This document shows, piece by piece, positions 48,409 to 62,410 of a DNA stretch of 64,000 nt (position 1 is the first letter of the stretch; each line of letters opens with the position of its first letter). The notes under the pieces are model-generated. The model saw only the letters and a program-made list of their open reading frames with translations, was not told where the DNA came from and made no database searches. The stretch covers positions 66,357,216 to 66,421,215 of the forward strand of contig NC_088171.1 of assembly GCF_028769735.1 (NCBI RefSeq), read 5' to 3'. The position numbers and the translations under genes are program-made. The stretch comes from Zonotrichia leucophrys gambelii. Its lineage: Eukaryota; Chordata; Aves; Passeriformes; Passerellidae.

Positions 48409-51400
48409 GTGATGGATTCAAACTTTGATGTTTACATTCAGGTTTTCACTGGATCAACCCAACATTTCAATGCTGGCCAGCCATTATTGTTCTTGTTAAG
48501 CTAGATTTTCTTCATTCAGATGTGCGTCCAACATGTGTTATAGCAGGAATACTCTGACTCTTTTTATTAAGGTGGTTTAACTTAGTTTTCAGGTGTGAAC
48601 AGTTTAAACCAGCCTCATTGCTGAGGATGGAATGCTGGCCTGTGCTTAAGGCTGAATAATGCTTGGAATGTTACAGCAATAACAGTTCAGCTGTTTATGG
48701 CTCCAAGCTTACAGGAAGAGAAAAGAAAAAGATGCTTTTTGTGTACTTCTGGAAGAACTTTAGCACTTCCCTGGGCTACATTAAGGACTTCAGATTTGGC
48801 AGGGAGATAGTTCTGACATCAGAAGCATGCCTTATGCTACTCCTCTGAAATTCTTTTAAAATTCAATCAAGTGATAACTCTTAGGAAGGACAATTATAAT
48901 TTGCTTGTGTACAGCAGACCTCCCCAGATGCTTTCTCAAAAAATCACGGAATGTTCTTTTTAAACTGATCCTCCCTGGCCTTTGTGAACCTTCCTATGTA
49001 GCTACACTGAGGACACAACTGACCATATTGCAGTGGACTCACAAATTGCTCCTCTACTAGTAGAAATCCAGTAATGAGAAGAATTGTAGGATGCTGCTGT
49101 TGTTCTTTTCCTTTTTCAGCACATCGCATGAGACTTACATGCACAAAAAGAATTCATTTTCGCTATACAGATATTTCTATATTCCCTCTTGTTTAATGAA
49201 CTGAAGCATTCAGTCAACTCATAGATTGTAGTGTATGTATGAATATTATGTATAGATCGAAAGCAGAGAATTATTTATTCAGGACAGAGGTTCCTTAGGC
49301 ATTTGAGAACAGCAGTAGTGATGCTCTGTAGTGGGCACAGAAGGATAAAGAAGAGGCTATGGAAAGGAAAGAAAGAACGCATAAGCAATAATAATTTAGC
49401 ATGGTAAATGGGCAGCTCAGGTTGGAAGCATAATTTGAAAAGAGTCCAGGAGAAGTATTTTTCAGACAGTTAGTGGTGATTTAAAAGATAAAGAAAATGA
49501 GGTTTGCCCTGAGATGCTTTTAGGCTAAGCAGCAACTGCACTGTGATCAAAAGGCTTTTATATATCCGCCCTGATAAGAGAAGCATGGAGGTGTAAACAT
49601 ACACTATACTGAGGATTAAAGTCTTTTTTGTTGTCATATATCTTCTACATATCTGCCAGGTTGCTTTGAGATGCAGCAAACCATGAATAGCGGATCCAGA
49701 AGGTAGAATTGCAGGCAACACTGATCAGCAGTGAAGAATTATGGACAAACTCTCAATGGATCAAACTTGTTTGGTCCTACCATCAATCTTCACATGCATT
49801 TGGAACTGCACACAGAGGGTGCAGCTAAATCTGTCATGGTTTCTGGAAACACTTGGAAAACTTGTGATGTTCAGTTTGAAAAGTCAAGAAAGACATGGTT
49901 TTAAGAACTGAAAAAAAGCATTAGTGTGGGTCCTCTTTTGCATGTAGACCTCTGAAATTTTCAGATAAGGCAATCATGGAAGATCTGTAATTTTCCTGCC
50001 AAACAGATTTGCACAAACTAAACTTTTAGGGGTAATTTTTGATATTGCTTATATTTATTTATTTTTCTTGGAGCATTCTTTAAAGATATTATTAGCTGCC
50101 AATATCCCCCATGGGTTTGTTTTTTAACGTATCTATGCAGTGCAACAGTATGCTGTTTCTGCTGGTGATATGTTGCTAAGAGATTTAATAATGGGTAAAC
50201 AAACACAACATGTGGTAATCCTTTTCAAATTAAAAGTTTATTAAATGCTAGCTTGATGACTTTCTGGCTATTTACAATTAAAGGAACAAACCTTAGAGAA
50301 CTGGAGGTCACGTGGTGAAAATCACAACAAACATTTTCAGCAGAAAAATGTGTTTATGATCTGTGGCAAGCTGTTGCACATTGATATGTCCTATAAATTC
50401 AGTATTATATCTATTAAACCACCAAAAACTGGGATGGGGAGGGGAAAGCTCTGCTAGAGTGACATTAAGGTTGAGACACAAGCCAGAGAAAGCAAGAACA
50501 GTCTAAATGAAGACGGGTGCTCTGTAACTCACTCTACTGCAGTAGTCTAAATAGTGAGTGATCTTATATATCAATACCATATGTGGTACTGCAACATATA
50601 AGAGAAATAAAGCAGGTTAGGAGATGGTGTTTTAGCCTTCACTTCAAGTTTGTCTTGGTTTTAGAAGCTTAAAACAGAGCCTTCATATTATTTCCATTAA
50701 CTCCAGGCTACATTATTCTTTTAAGCCACAGCTCCATGTAGGGCTAGGTAAAGCTCTTCCCTGCTGCACAGGCTCTCTGGTCTAGAGCACAGTGCAGAGA
50801 AATGCAACATAATGCCTCCCATTCTACCTTCTTGGCAGATCAAAGATGCACATTATCAGATCTGGCATGTCTCTTAGTCCCAACCATATCTTCTCTCCAT
50901 TCTTTTGAAGTGGTATTCTCTAAGAGGTTCATGGCAGAAGACAGCTTCTGCTTTTGCCACCACCATCCTTTGTTTTTCTTAGGAAAATATTTTGCTGTTG
51001 ATCTGTTGCTCCTTACAGGAACAACAGTCCCTATCAGAATAAATGGCAATTTCTGAGCAGAATTCATTATCTACTCTTGTGTGAGAGGTGTTAACAGCTC
51101 TAGTAGAAGGAGCTTAGGTAAGAATATTTGATGCAACTACCAGGAATGTTGCCTTGGTAGTCTTGGATCTAAGTAACAAGGGCTTCTAAAAAGTATGACA
51201 ACTTCAAAACTGTCAGTCTCCATATAGACACTAAATATACAAATCCATCAAGAAAATGTTCTCACAGTGAAATCCAGCAGGAGCCCTTTTGACTTTAGCA
51301 TCCACAGGAAGAGGGGATTCACATGTGCAAAATGTCAGCATAACAGTATTTTTTGGAATTGACAGCCCTTTCATCCTCAGAATAGTTGATGGACAGCACT

Positions 51401-52851
51401 CATATATTAGTTCTACAGCCCAAACACTTTTAGGTCAGACACAGGCTCATTTGTAAAGTGTTGCTGCACATTTGTTGGGAACCTTCATCCAAACAGCTGC
51501 TTTCCTTTGCAGCTGTGCTGTTGATCTGACCTGACACACGAACACCATTTTGTGCCCATCTGAACTTGTGATCAGATAAAACAGGCAAGTGGAAAGCTAG
51601 GGATGATGTTATCCACTGCAGTTTTTAGAACCAAAGGAAAACCTTTCTCATTCCAGTTGACACTTTAAGGTTGGCTATTTTGAAGTCCTGAAGCTATGGT
51701 CAGCACTGTACCAGCACATACTGACATGGACTCAAGACCTAAAAAGGATGCTTATAAGGTAGAAGGTGGAACAGTCCTTGGGGATTAGGATACTGAAGGG
51801 ATACTGAAGTAGTACTTTTCTATTTTTTAGTTCTAAGCTTCGTGTATTTTTGGTGAACCTAAAGAGTCATGACTGTGCATTTTTTTTTTAAGCAGTAATT
51901 TTCCCAAGCTCTGGAGTATGAAATCAAAAAAGGAGTTTTACTTAGCTTGACTGTGCTGGGGGAGAGGTGTTATCAGACAAGATTTTGAGGGAAAGTGTTC
52001 AAAGGTAGCTAGTTAGGTCCCAGCACGAGGGTGATCTTGCTGTAGTAGAAGTGGTAGAGTGTCGCATTAGCATGAATACACTGCTCCCAGTGTCTGGGCT
52101 AGCAGAAATGTTTGTTGCTATTGCTTTGCTGGGTAGATTTGTCACACAGAAAGACTTCCTCTACCTCAGCTGTTTTGTGTTGGACTAAACACCTACGTGC
52201 AGATTTTCTGAGTTTAAAATCTTCTTTCCAGAAATTCTGCTTGTCCCTTATTCGCCCCTGCTCTACTGTGGGAGCAAAAAGAAAAAAAATTCAGCTGTTT
52301 GGGAATGGTTTTAAGGACACTCATTTTTTTTACAATGAACAAATATGTCATTTTTCCCTTGCACTTTATTTTTTCTTTCCCCTTGCAAGTGCATGTGGCT
52401 ATCCCCAAGCAGTGTATGTGGCTCCTGTGCCCTATGCATCAACCAGAAGATAAGTTAGAACTGCTGAAATGCCTTTAGTTATTAGACTATGAGCTTATAA
52501 CAGAAATAAATATTTGAGAGAGAGAGAGAATTTTCAGGTGTACAATTTTTCCTGTTACTGTACAGTTTAGAGTATTTTTTGGTCCATCTTCCTTCTGTCT
52601 GTCTTGCTGTTAATAATAAGATTGGTTTGTACCACTTGGCTTCAGCAGTTCTTGAAACTCGCCAGGATTGTAAAGCTTTAAACAGTTGCACAGGTCTTTA
52701 ATTGTAAATTAGTTTTGACAGGACTGCTAAGACAAAGGCCTGGCCCATCCCATCGTGATGCTAGCCGACAACCCCTTACTGCTCCTGGAGCAAGGAAACA
52801 TGTGGAAGGAATTGTTCTTTTACATTTCACAGCTTGTCATTTCCTCTGCAG
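48409..52851. other. Intron
   Basis: No supported gene, RNA or recognised mobile element. A short GA microsatellite (about 14 bases) lies at about 52,516-52,529. The open frame at 52755 is the upstream extension of the next exon through its acceptor, not a separate gene. Confidence 0.6.
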
Positions 52852-53013
52852 GGCAACCTCTGACCTCCCCAAAAGATCCTGACACCCATAAGGGAAGTAT
52901 TCCCACTGTTGTAAAGGAAGTGGAAAAGCAGTTTAATGCTGCGAAAGGAGGAGAAGCGTGTGTGTCAGAAGAAGCTGTGAGGAAAAGAGAAGACCTTAAA
53001 ATGCTTCCAGCAG
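52852..53013 (+). CDS. OFCC1: OFCC1 charged linker exon
   Basis: The acceptor is CATTTCCTCTGCAG and the donor CAGCAG/GTTAGG; 162 nt are two bases, 53 codons and one base, matching its neighbours. It reads QPLTSPKDPDTHKGSIPTVV, then KEVEKQFNAAKGGEACVSEE and AVRKREDLKMLPA. The first third is Pro/Ser/Asp-rich and probably disordered; the rest is likely helical with mixed charge. The frame is open for about 100 bases before the acceptor, so an alternative upstream acceptor is possible, but the CTCTGCAG site is much the best. Confidence 0.88.
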
Positions 53014-56000
53014 GTTAGGAGTTTTATTGTGTTACTTAATTTACTGAAAGTTTGCAAGTAGATCTGCCTGGCATGTGTGTAAATATCCCCATTTGCCTTC
53101 CCCCTCACCCTGTGATATCATCTCGTCATTATTTCACCGGGCAAAGGAAGTGATGGAAGAGTTTAAATCAATTGTTAGGGATCAAAAGCAGCTTAGGCAA
53201 AAAGGTACAGAAGCAGTGGAGTCCCCTGTCTAAAATATATTTGTAGGCCAAATGTGTTAGTAATTACAAGGTGTGTGTGCAGTGCACTGACAACATTAGA
53301 TTACAGCTGGTGTTTCCGTGACATTTTTACATCCTTTCCTTTTATTTGGTCATTTATATCCATGGATCACAACATGTTGCTGTTAAGTGCTTGGGAAGTA
53401 CTTTTTTCTTCCTGCAGCACATTAATAGCAGTATCCTTCGTTAATTGTGCTGAGCTAAATTGCATAAAAGTGCCTGTCTGTATTTACATCAGGTAACATT
53501 TGCTTCTGGGGCATGGGATTTTTTCCAAAGTCAAAGCCTAGCAAAGTTACTATGGTGGTTTTTTATTCTCTCGATATTTTTTATTTGTTTATTTTTTATT
53601 GGTTGTTTTGGGGATTTTTTGTTAGTTTGGTTTTTGTTTTGTTTTGAAGTCCCAGGTAAAATGTCTTTATCTGAGAATTGAGTAATATAACCCCTAAGTC
53701 CTCTCCTAAACTCAAAGACCACCGTGATGGCCAGAGGAGGATTTACCATGGGGCAGGGATTTGAAGGTACCAAGGATATCTGGATATCTACTCCCACTTC
53801 ATAGCCTAGGCCAGTGTGAGGAGATGAAAGTGCAAGTGGGAATAAGTTAATCACACCTTTTGGAGGGAGAGGGTGACTTTCCTTCTGTACAAGGAAGCTG
53901 TAATAGGTCATGGTTAGACACTGAACTGTGAAATATTAGGTAAGAGAGAGCTACCTGAGGTCTGACAGCTAACTTTTATCTGTGTAAACAGTAGCTTCTT
54001 ATCTTCTTCAAGTCTGTGGGCTCCCTGAAATAATGCAGTAGAATTTTGGATGAATGTTATTTTGAAGCTAATGCCAACTTCCCTTTCACAGCAACCCATG
54101 AAATGTCATTCAAAAACAATTTCTTTGGAGCCATCTTTCTCTGTTGACTATCCAGGAAGGCTAGAACCATGCATCTGCTATAATAGGTGCACATGCTGAG
54201 TATCTCATGTTAAGTGGGCACAGATAGAGGTAGGAGCTAGTATGGCATTGCCAAGACAGGATTCATAAATGCTGAATATTGACACTTACTATCATAGATG
54301 AGTGAGAAGTAGAATATAGAGCTGGTGTCATTTTTTGTTAAAAGGGTGTTTGTGACAAAATGTTAAGCATATTACAGAAAAATTTTTAATATTTCAAGGG
54401 TTCCCATTACATGCCCTGATAACATCAACACCTAACATGTCTTTTCTAGATGTTGGTTCTTCCAAGGATATGAACAGAGCCCTGGCTTAAAAATTTTGTT
54501 CAACTTCTACATTAGTAGAATCTACTTTGAAATTTATTTTGTTCATTTACCCAAAATTAGTTATGCAAAGCAACTTAAAATACTCAAAATAGTTAAAACT
54601 TAAGTGGCCTACATGAACAAAAGGGTTTTAAAATAAAGCTTAGTGGTGTTTGACATTTGCTTTTGTTTACTTTTAATTTTTTTCTGATTTCGTTTCCTTG
54701 CCAACATTTGGATGTTTCCACCTTTAGAATGTGTCTCAAAACTCAATTTTTAGTTGTGCAGGTAGACAGGTATTCCTTTTCCCCTCTTCCCATCACTAAT
54801 GTTTATCTAGATCTAAAACTAGCATGTTGAATTTTTATTCAAAATATTTACGTGGAGTTTGATACAGATCCAGTGGCAAATAGTGCATTTTAGAGCCCAC
54901 ATTTCCAATTCAAGACCGCCTCTTACAAATACCCTGAAATTATGCAGTTACAGAAGTAGCCTGATTTGGAAATTACTGAATTACCACAATCTTTATCAAA
55001 GCAAGGTTCAAAGGGCATAATTTTGCATCATCATCAGATCTGACTGGATATATGAAAGAGATAATACTATAATTGACTGAGGACTAAAAAAAAAAAAATA
55101 AAAAAATTCTGAGTTTACCTGAACAACAAGCTGATCTCCAAAATATACATGCACTTTGAATTAGGTGAAAAAATTTTTTTGCTTATTTTTATTCATCAGA
55201 CAACAGAAATTTTTCTTGATGAGCTCAGTTTCTGGTACTGTATATATTGCAAAATATTTTAATGAAAAACTTGTTTCAAAAGTCACATCACTAAAGGATT
55301 GGTCTTCTGTGATGGAACGTTGTTAATAATGTTTACACTAAAATCACTATCTGCACTCAAAATGATGGAAAGAAAAAAAGCTTCATTTTTAAATGCCCAG
55401 ATACTTTCTGCAGGATGACATATAAACTAGGATTTGTACTGTACTGCACGTTTAATTTGAAGCTTCAACAGTGCCTGTATTTTTTTCTCCACCAAAACTC
55501 ATCCCAGCAGGCACCTTTTCCCCAGCCTTTCTCTCATATGAAGCCTAATTTCTCTTTTCAAAGCCCCCAGTTATGCATGCACCACAAGTAATACCCCTGG
55601 AAACTCATGAAGTATTTCTCATAAATATTGTTAGTCCTGGTCAAACTGTTACAAGCAAGTGGCATTCTGCTCATTTTTGAGGTTTGACAGAACCTCTGTG
55701 ATTCCTTCAGCTCTTTATTTATCACCTTTCTAGGGCATACCCAGGATAAAATTTTAGCTCCTATTTTCAGATCTTCTACCTCAGAAGGAGTCTTTTGTTT
55801 GATGTCTGTCTTCTAAAACAAACTGAGTATTGAAAATAAGATGTTCAATATTGTTCATATTTAAGGTTTCAAATTCAACACCCTTCCTGCATTTGTGGAG
55901 AAATGTTGGGAAGTGAATTTTGTCCTTTTGTGACATCAAAAGACATTTCTGTCAGAACAAAGCTTCAAAATAATGTCTAAGCAAAGATGGCATCAGACTA

Positions 56001-59000
56001 ACCAAGGAGCTTATTACAGATTCAGAATTTATTAAAATGTTCCTTCAATATCAAAATACTAAACAAAAAACCAGCTTCATTCTAATTTTATCATTGCCTT
56101 TGGAGAGGAGGCTTTACATTTGTTAAAATGTGTTTATATAAGTGAGAAATTGTTTCATTAGAGGATTGTATTTATGCTCACAACATTTCAGAAACAATTT
56201 TATGAAAACCAGTGAATCTTCATTGTAATATTTCCCCTTATACTGCAATGATGCTCTTTCCCTACTGAGGTGCTGTTTGCTTCTACATAAAATTTGTATG
56301 CAGATGCAAAAATATTTACCTAAATAAACAAGCAAACAAACCCCCAAAAAACCAAAAAACAAATCAAAACAAAACAAAAAACCAATCCAAACCAAGAAAA
56401 GGCTGTTTTTCCTCATGGGTGCCACTTTAAAGGAAACAAAGTGATATTATAAAATGAAGATTGCTTGGGCCTCATTTTTTAATACAGGGAGGACCCCAGA
56501 GGCAGAGCCTCATATGGTGGAAACTTCTTTCTGTGCTGGTCTTTTTCTTCTCTGAGCAGAACTGCATAAAGGATTGCATTGATTTTTCCAATTAGGATCA
56601 AAGTCAGGTTCTGGTTTTGAAATCCTCACAATTCAAACTCTTAAATTTTCCAGCTCTTGCCATGCTACTTGATTTCCCATAGACCAGAGCATTACTAGGA
56701 AGGGAGTCTAAATAGGGTCTTAATCTTATTTTCTGTCCCTGCTGTGGTGATTTCTTTGTCTTCTGCTCCACTCTTGGATTGTACCACTCTATAACCCTTT
56801 CCTACTGACTTAAAAAGAGATTGCAGCTATCAGAAGGCACTGAACTTCTCTTCTTTGGCCCCATATAAATCAGAAGTAGTTCCCATCAAATTTGTGCAAG
56901 GTAATTTCCTAGCTGTGCAATTTCTTTTTGCCCATATTTTAAAAAAATCATTTAGACTCCCCATGCCCCCCAAACATAAATAATAAATATTCTGCAGTAT
57001 CAGACCTATATGCATTTAGGGTGAAGCTGAGCAAGGGGATATACTTTAAATGTACATATCAAGTATTAATGGGCCAGTTACCAGGGCCAGACTAAATAAC
57101 TGGTCTGACATGAAATCTTCAACACAGAGTGGGGTCCCCACTGTTCAGTGGTGTCGCCCCAAACCTTGGTTACATTCTACAGGTTCACTCCTGTTGCACC
57201 ACAGTACTTGTTGCACAAGACATAACCAAAGAAGGTAACTTACAGGCTGAAGGCAGAGGGTAAAAAATAAGTTTTATTCTCCAAGGGTTTGGAAGCAGAA
57301 AGACACCCTCTAAATGCTGATTTTAAAGGCCATGCTATTACGCTCTGCTATTGCCCTGAGAAGGCTGGTGTGGAGAAAGGTAACAGAGTAGCAATAATGC
57401 TTTTGTTTCCAACCTCTTTCCATGGTATTTTAAAAACTCAGGTCCCAGAAGAGCTCAGGGATTTTGTACCAGTAACCCTTTCTTTGTATCCTTTATCAGG
57501 CATGATCCGTGTGGTATCTAAACTCTTTGCTTGGGACTTAATATGACCCAGAAATGACTGCTCTCAACATTGTCAAGGTCTGCAAATAATCTTCATATCA
57601 CCTCGATTTTCCAAATCCGGACATTGGTTTTGTCATGCCCATTCCACAATGGCGGGAAAAAATGCCACCCTATTTTTCCTATTTGTCTTATATGAATGTA
57701 GACATTTAAATTATTCTGCTGGACTTCTTATTAATAGCTGATCACAGATTTATAACTTTGGGTTAAGAATCTTATTGCCTTTTCCATGCTCTGGTGTAAT
57801 CATATTTTCCTGCTTTTATGCGTATGTTTCTTGACTTCCAAATAAATCCATTAACAGAGAGCCTACATCTGCCACTGTGCCTTTGTCACAGCTATGATAC
57901 CTGTCTCTGATCATTCTTTCTTGGTGCTGTTTTCTCCTCCTCAAATTGTTCATTTTTATCATGAATGATATTATGTTCCCCTGTCAGGGAACAAAATGTA
58001 TTTTGAGTCAATTTACTAAAATAGTCACTGCTAAGTGTTATATCTGGACAAAGTTGACACCTTTGACATTTTCTAAAATGGCAAAAATAACTGTATTTAA
58101 GGTATGATTTATGGGTACTCTATGTCAAAGGAATTTCTATGCTATTACAGTTTCTGATGCAGCAGTCCCACCTCTTTCAATGGAGAAATTGCTGATAGTG
58201 CAGCTAATTAATGCATTATTAGGATTCTGTGGTCAATTATAAAAAGTTATAAAAAAGTAAAATGCAATTAAATAATAAAGAATGGTGTGGTTCTCGTTTC
58301 TCTCTCAGAACTGCTTTGTTTTTTGCATGTGGAAGAAAATTTCTACACAGCTCAGTTTTATAAGACACATTCCCTTCCCCCCAACCACTAAGTAGGAGCA
58401 ACTCCTATGATTAAAAAGTAGACTGGAGTCTTTAAATGTCTTTCTGATTGCTGGCCTCTATTAAAAACTTCTTAAAATAATAGATAGGTTTAATTCCTCA
58501 AGCCAAAGAAAAATTGTATCATCTTAAGTATTTTCCATATTTATTATATTGATGAGATTTGGCTACTGAGAAAAAAAGGAAGTAAAATATCTTGTATTGC
58601 AAGTTTTAAATGTACCAGGCTAAGGTTTACTTAATTAGAACCTCCAGGCAATAAAGGAGCCCTTTTTTAAATTCTGTGAATCTTAATATGCTAAATAATG
58701 CAAAGCTTCAACTCTTCAAGCATGAGACACACATCTGGCAGCTTAACATTTAAATTACAGAAAAAAAACCACTTCAGTAGTAATTTTCATGAAGAAAAGA
58801 ATGGGAAATGTATTACAACTAAATTTAATTTCTTTTTAGATTTTTCATCCTGTCTAATTGCAGGCATTTCCCATATCCTCTTTTATTTATTTATTTTCAT
58901 ACAGATTTTTTCTGTACTTTTTATTGATCTTTAATTTGAGCAGCTTCTAACTGTTACAGCTATTGAAGAATTACATTGTGTTTTTACTTAGCAAAAATTG

Positions 59001-60429
59001 TTCAGAGAAATCTATGAGGAATTAAAGTAATGAGCTCACTGGTATACAAAGAAAAGAGCATTCAGAGCCTTACAAATAAAATGTAAAAAGAGCACGTCAT
59101 GATTAAATAACAGACTTGAGATCCTTCTCCCTCCCATTTCTTAAATGAGGAATATTATTGTTTTCTTTATTCTTTTTATTGTCCTTTATTTTTTTTGCCA
59201 AGATAATTACTGCTTTATTCATTTGACTCCAAAAACATTGTTAAAGTATTCATCATTTCAGCAAGGCTGTTTGGAAACCCATTTTTGTGCACTGGGAAAA
59301 AAAAAATGAAGAAGAAAAATTAAACCAAGAAAACCACAAGAACCATCTTTACAAAGGTATATTTATATTTTAATGTGTTTTTATAGGTCCATACAGGTAA
59401 CCCATATACAAAATATCTAGAGACAGTTTGAACAGGTTATACTGCATGTGTGCACACACGTGACATAGCCAGCCAGCAGTATTTTAAGCTGTCTTGCTGA
59501 TTTCAGTAGGCCTCTCCTTTCACCCCAGATGATGTAAATATCTGTAAATTCCTCATTCCTCGACATAGATACACCTGTACATGAGTCTATATATATGTAA
59601 AAAGTAAGAAATATATCCATAGGTGTGTACACAAACACAGACTTAAAACTGTGATATGGTATGTGCATATATTGTGTATCAACCACTGTAACACCTAAGA
59701 GCAGATCCTTCCTGTACTGTGATTTTAAATAAACTTGACTGTCTTTTACTGTGTGTAACTCAACATATCTTAAAAAGAAAATAATAGAAATAATTGTTAA
59801 GTGTGTTTTTGGGTTATTCTCCATGTGCCGCACATTGAAACATGTAATACAGACTTTTATTTTTGCCACACCACTACTTACTATGATGTGGGAGTAATTT
59901 TTGTTCATTCCACAGATCACAGCTACAGTGCTTTTCAGGAGCTTGAGGGATGCGTGACTTGTGTTTTCTAAGAAAAGTTTATTCTAGTACTCTGTGTCCC
60001 TGTGCCTCATTCTTGATCCACAACTATGCCCATATAAAAAAAATTCACCTCCTTCTGTCTTCTGATGAACACTTACCTCCCAGGGTGTTTAAAATACCCT
60101 CCTGTGCCACTCTTGTCATGTCTATTATTTCTTTATTTCTAATTTTCCCCCTCTTTATTTCTAATTTTTCATCTAGGCAATTGTTATTTCCAACATCACA
60201 GCATCTGAGGTCTTCTCTGCATTTATCTCACTAACACTTTCAGAATGTAGGAGAGAATAGCCACCCATTTGTAACTCAGATGAAGGGGAGAAATGATCGG
60301 CCTGGAGTTAGTCAGCATATTTTTGGGAGAGGGACCAAAACCCAGCTGAATCCTTTCCAGAGGTTTACCTTGTGCACAAATATAAAATTAATTTAGAATT
60401 GGTTTTGTTTGTGGTTTTTTTCCTTACAG
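53014..60429. other. 7.4-kb intron
   Basis: A+T-rich with poly-A/T tracts. An A/C-rich low-complexity block lies at 56321-56400. The longest open frame in the window (167 codons, complementary strand, 59417-59920) falls here, but its composition (Ile, Tyr, Cys-rich, no recognisable motif) gives no reason to treat it as a gene. A 16-bp direct repeat, CTTTATTTCTAATTTT, occurs at 60131-60146 and 60153-60168. Confidence 0.6.
56321..56400. repeat. A/C-rich low-complexity block
   Basis: Repeated AAAC, CAAAA and CCAAA units without a fixed period. On the other strand this is a G/T-rich run giving an artificial Phe/Leu-rich frame. Confidence 0.8.
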
Positions 60430-60512
60430 AGGATTACCAAGATTGCCGTGGCAATGCAGACAAGCACTGTGGCTCGTTTTGGCTGAAGGAGGTCCAAGAA
60501 GGACATCACAAG
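60430..60512 (+). CDS. OFCC1: OFCC1 short exon (DYQDCRGNADKHCGSFWLKE)
   Basis: The acceptor is TTTTTTTCCTTACAG and the donor CACAAG/GTACTG. Two bases complete a Glu codon begun in the 52852 exon, followed by 27 codons ending on a boundary: DYQDCRGNADKHCGSFWLKE then VQEGHHK. Two Cys and several His are present but do not form a recognisable zinc-binding pattern. Phases agree with both neighbours. Confidence 0.8.
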
Positions 60513-61484
60513 GTACTGGTTTTGATGTGAACATCATCATCTCCCTTAAAGCTCACAGAGAAGCCACTGGAGCTTGTGTCATTTGAGAACGATTTGTGGT
60601 CTTGCTTGCTCTGGTTGTTGTGTTTCTTTAATCTATCCCTGTGAATTTTTTAATAGCCACAATAAGGCTTCACATGACCAGGTGTATTGCTGCCTCCTGT
60701 ATAGTTAATCTCTCTAGCAATGAAACTTCAAAGGAGGAAAGACCACCAAGCAATCAAACAACAGAAGCTTGATCAAGCTGCAGGATGATATAACTTCAGT
60801 AATGTGTAAACATGACATATGTTTCATATGCATCCATAAACTTCAAGCTCTCGTGTACTTATGCAGAGGACCATCAGAAAATTTTAGTATCTGTATTTGT
60901 AGTATCCTGGCCAAGGACACCATCAATTTTTGAACAGATATTGTGTCCTGTACAAGTAACCATGGAATTTTTTTCTGCCATATGATAACACTTTCAGGGT
61001 GAGATGCTACAGAAACTTTCAAATTTTATGTAGATCCTGAGAAACAACACACGAAGAAGATTTTGTATTCCTGAAAATTGCTTCCCTCTGCACTGTATTA
61101 TTAAATTAGGTATTTCCAATGATAGTTGCAATTTTTTCTCAGTAAGTGTTACTCCATTTCTATCCTTAAATCAGTATGGCTGCAGTGAATGAACTTCAAG
61201 AATGAACATTCAAATTAATAATTCTGGTTAATTGTCTCACCCTGTTCTAGATACACTCTGAAGCATTTTTAATCCTTTTAATTGCCCATAACAAAAAATC
61301 GCCACAGTACTCAGTACCCAAAAATTTGTACAGTGTAGCACAAATACTCAATAGCTGGGGATTATAATTACAACTTTCAACTTTAGTAGAGTGATGATCT
61401 ACATTTGTGAGCAAAACCAGATTGGCCAGCTGGATATTCCCTTGTCTTTCAATGTCTAAGTTTCCATGTGATTTATTTTTCCAG
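60513..61484. other. Intron
   Basis: Ordinary A+T-rich sequence with nothing recognised. It ends in ATTTATTTTTCCAG. Confidence 0.65.
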
Positions 61485-61520
61485 GAAGATAAAGGTAACT
61501 TGAAGAAAACAGAGTTTCAT
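61485..61520 (+). CDS. OFCC1: OFCC1 36-nt exon (EDKGNLKKTEFH)
   Basis: Acceptor ATTTATTTTTCCAG and near-consensus donor CAT/GTAAGT bound twelve codons, phase 0 in and out, reading EDKGNLKKTEFH. As a length multiple of three it could be skipped without shifting the frame. The signals are strong and the phase agrees with both neighbours, but the short peptide alone would not prove it coding. Confidence 0.65.
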
Positions 61521-62340
61521 GTAAGTTTAGCTGCAGACTGAGGTGTGCATGTGTGAGTGTGTTCAGCCTTATATCTAGAGGAGGGATGATTTAAGGAGCG
61601 ATGGAGTGGGTGTAATGGGCAAAGCAACCCAGCCCAACCCATGGGAGTGGCAGAGTGAAATGCATTTCCTACAATCCCATAATAGCACAATGCCTTTGAA
61701 CAAAATGCCGTAGTCTTATAGGAACTTCAGTTGTGGGTGGCTCTCAAAGCCACATTAAAGTGACCTGGTTTCAGTGAGGTGCATAAACCCATGGGCAATT
61801 CAGCACTGTCTAGCCCCTTTGGTCTCACTGAAATGACTCACAAGCTTACAGTTATTGACATGTTTGAATAGATTCCTGAACTGAGCCTCTTATGGGAATC
61901 CTTCTGCACAAAAGAAATGTGAGCATGTGAAATCTTCTTTCAGAGGTTGTGAGAGCCCCTCATTTTTTAATGGGGTGAATGAATCCTAATGTTCAGAAAA
62001 AATCTTGTTTTAGCATGTTCAAGATTTAGGCATTTGGCCTGATTTATATAATTTGGGCCTAACTGTATCTCTGGAAAGCATCTTCTAAAATGACTTTACC
62101 TAACAACTGTATATAGGAAATAATGACAAACTAATGCAAAGAACATACTTAAAGAAAAAGACAGAAGTTCAAGTTCATGTTTATTCTCCTCAGAAGTCCC
62201 TTTACTTTTTGTAAACAGATATTTTATTTTATTTTATTTAAAAAAATATTTAATTTTTTTATTTTTAATTTTTATTTTAAAAATGTTTTATTATTTTTAT
62301 GTTTATTTTATTTTATATTTATTTTTAAAATTTCTTAATT

Positions 62341-62410
62341 ATTTTATTTTATTTTATTTTATTTTATTTTATTTTATTTTATTTTATTTTATTTTATTTT
62401 ATTTTATTTT
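62341..62410 (+). repeat. (ATTTT)14 pentanucleotide microsatellite
   Basis: Fourteen uninterrupted ATTTT units. They are preceded from about 62,218 by a degenerate A/T-rich region of related units, suggesting an older, larger array. The perfect part is likely to vary in length between individuals. Confidence 0.95.

Noticed and set aside
56321..56400. Phe-rich open frame on the complementary strand
   Set aside because: It arises from the A/C low-complexity block and is not a membrane protein gene.
59417..59920. Longest open frame in the window, 167 codons on the complementary strand
   Set aside because: Low-complexity AT-rich composition, no recognisable domain, no promoter, splice or polyadenylation context; expected by chance in 64 kb with two strands and six frames.
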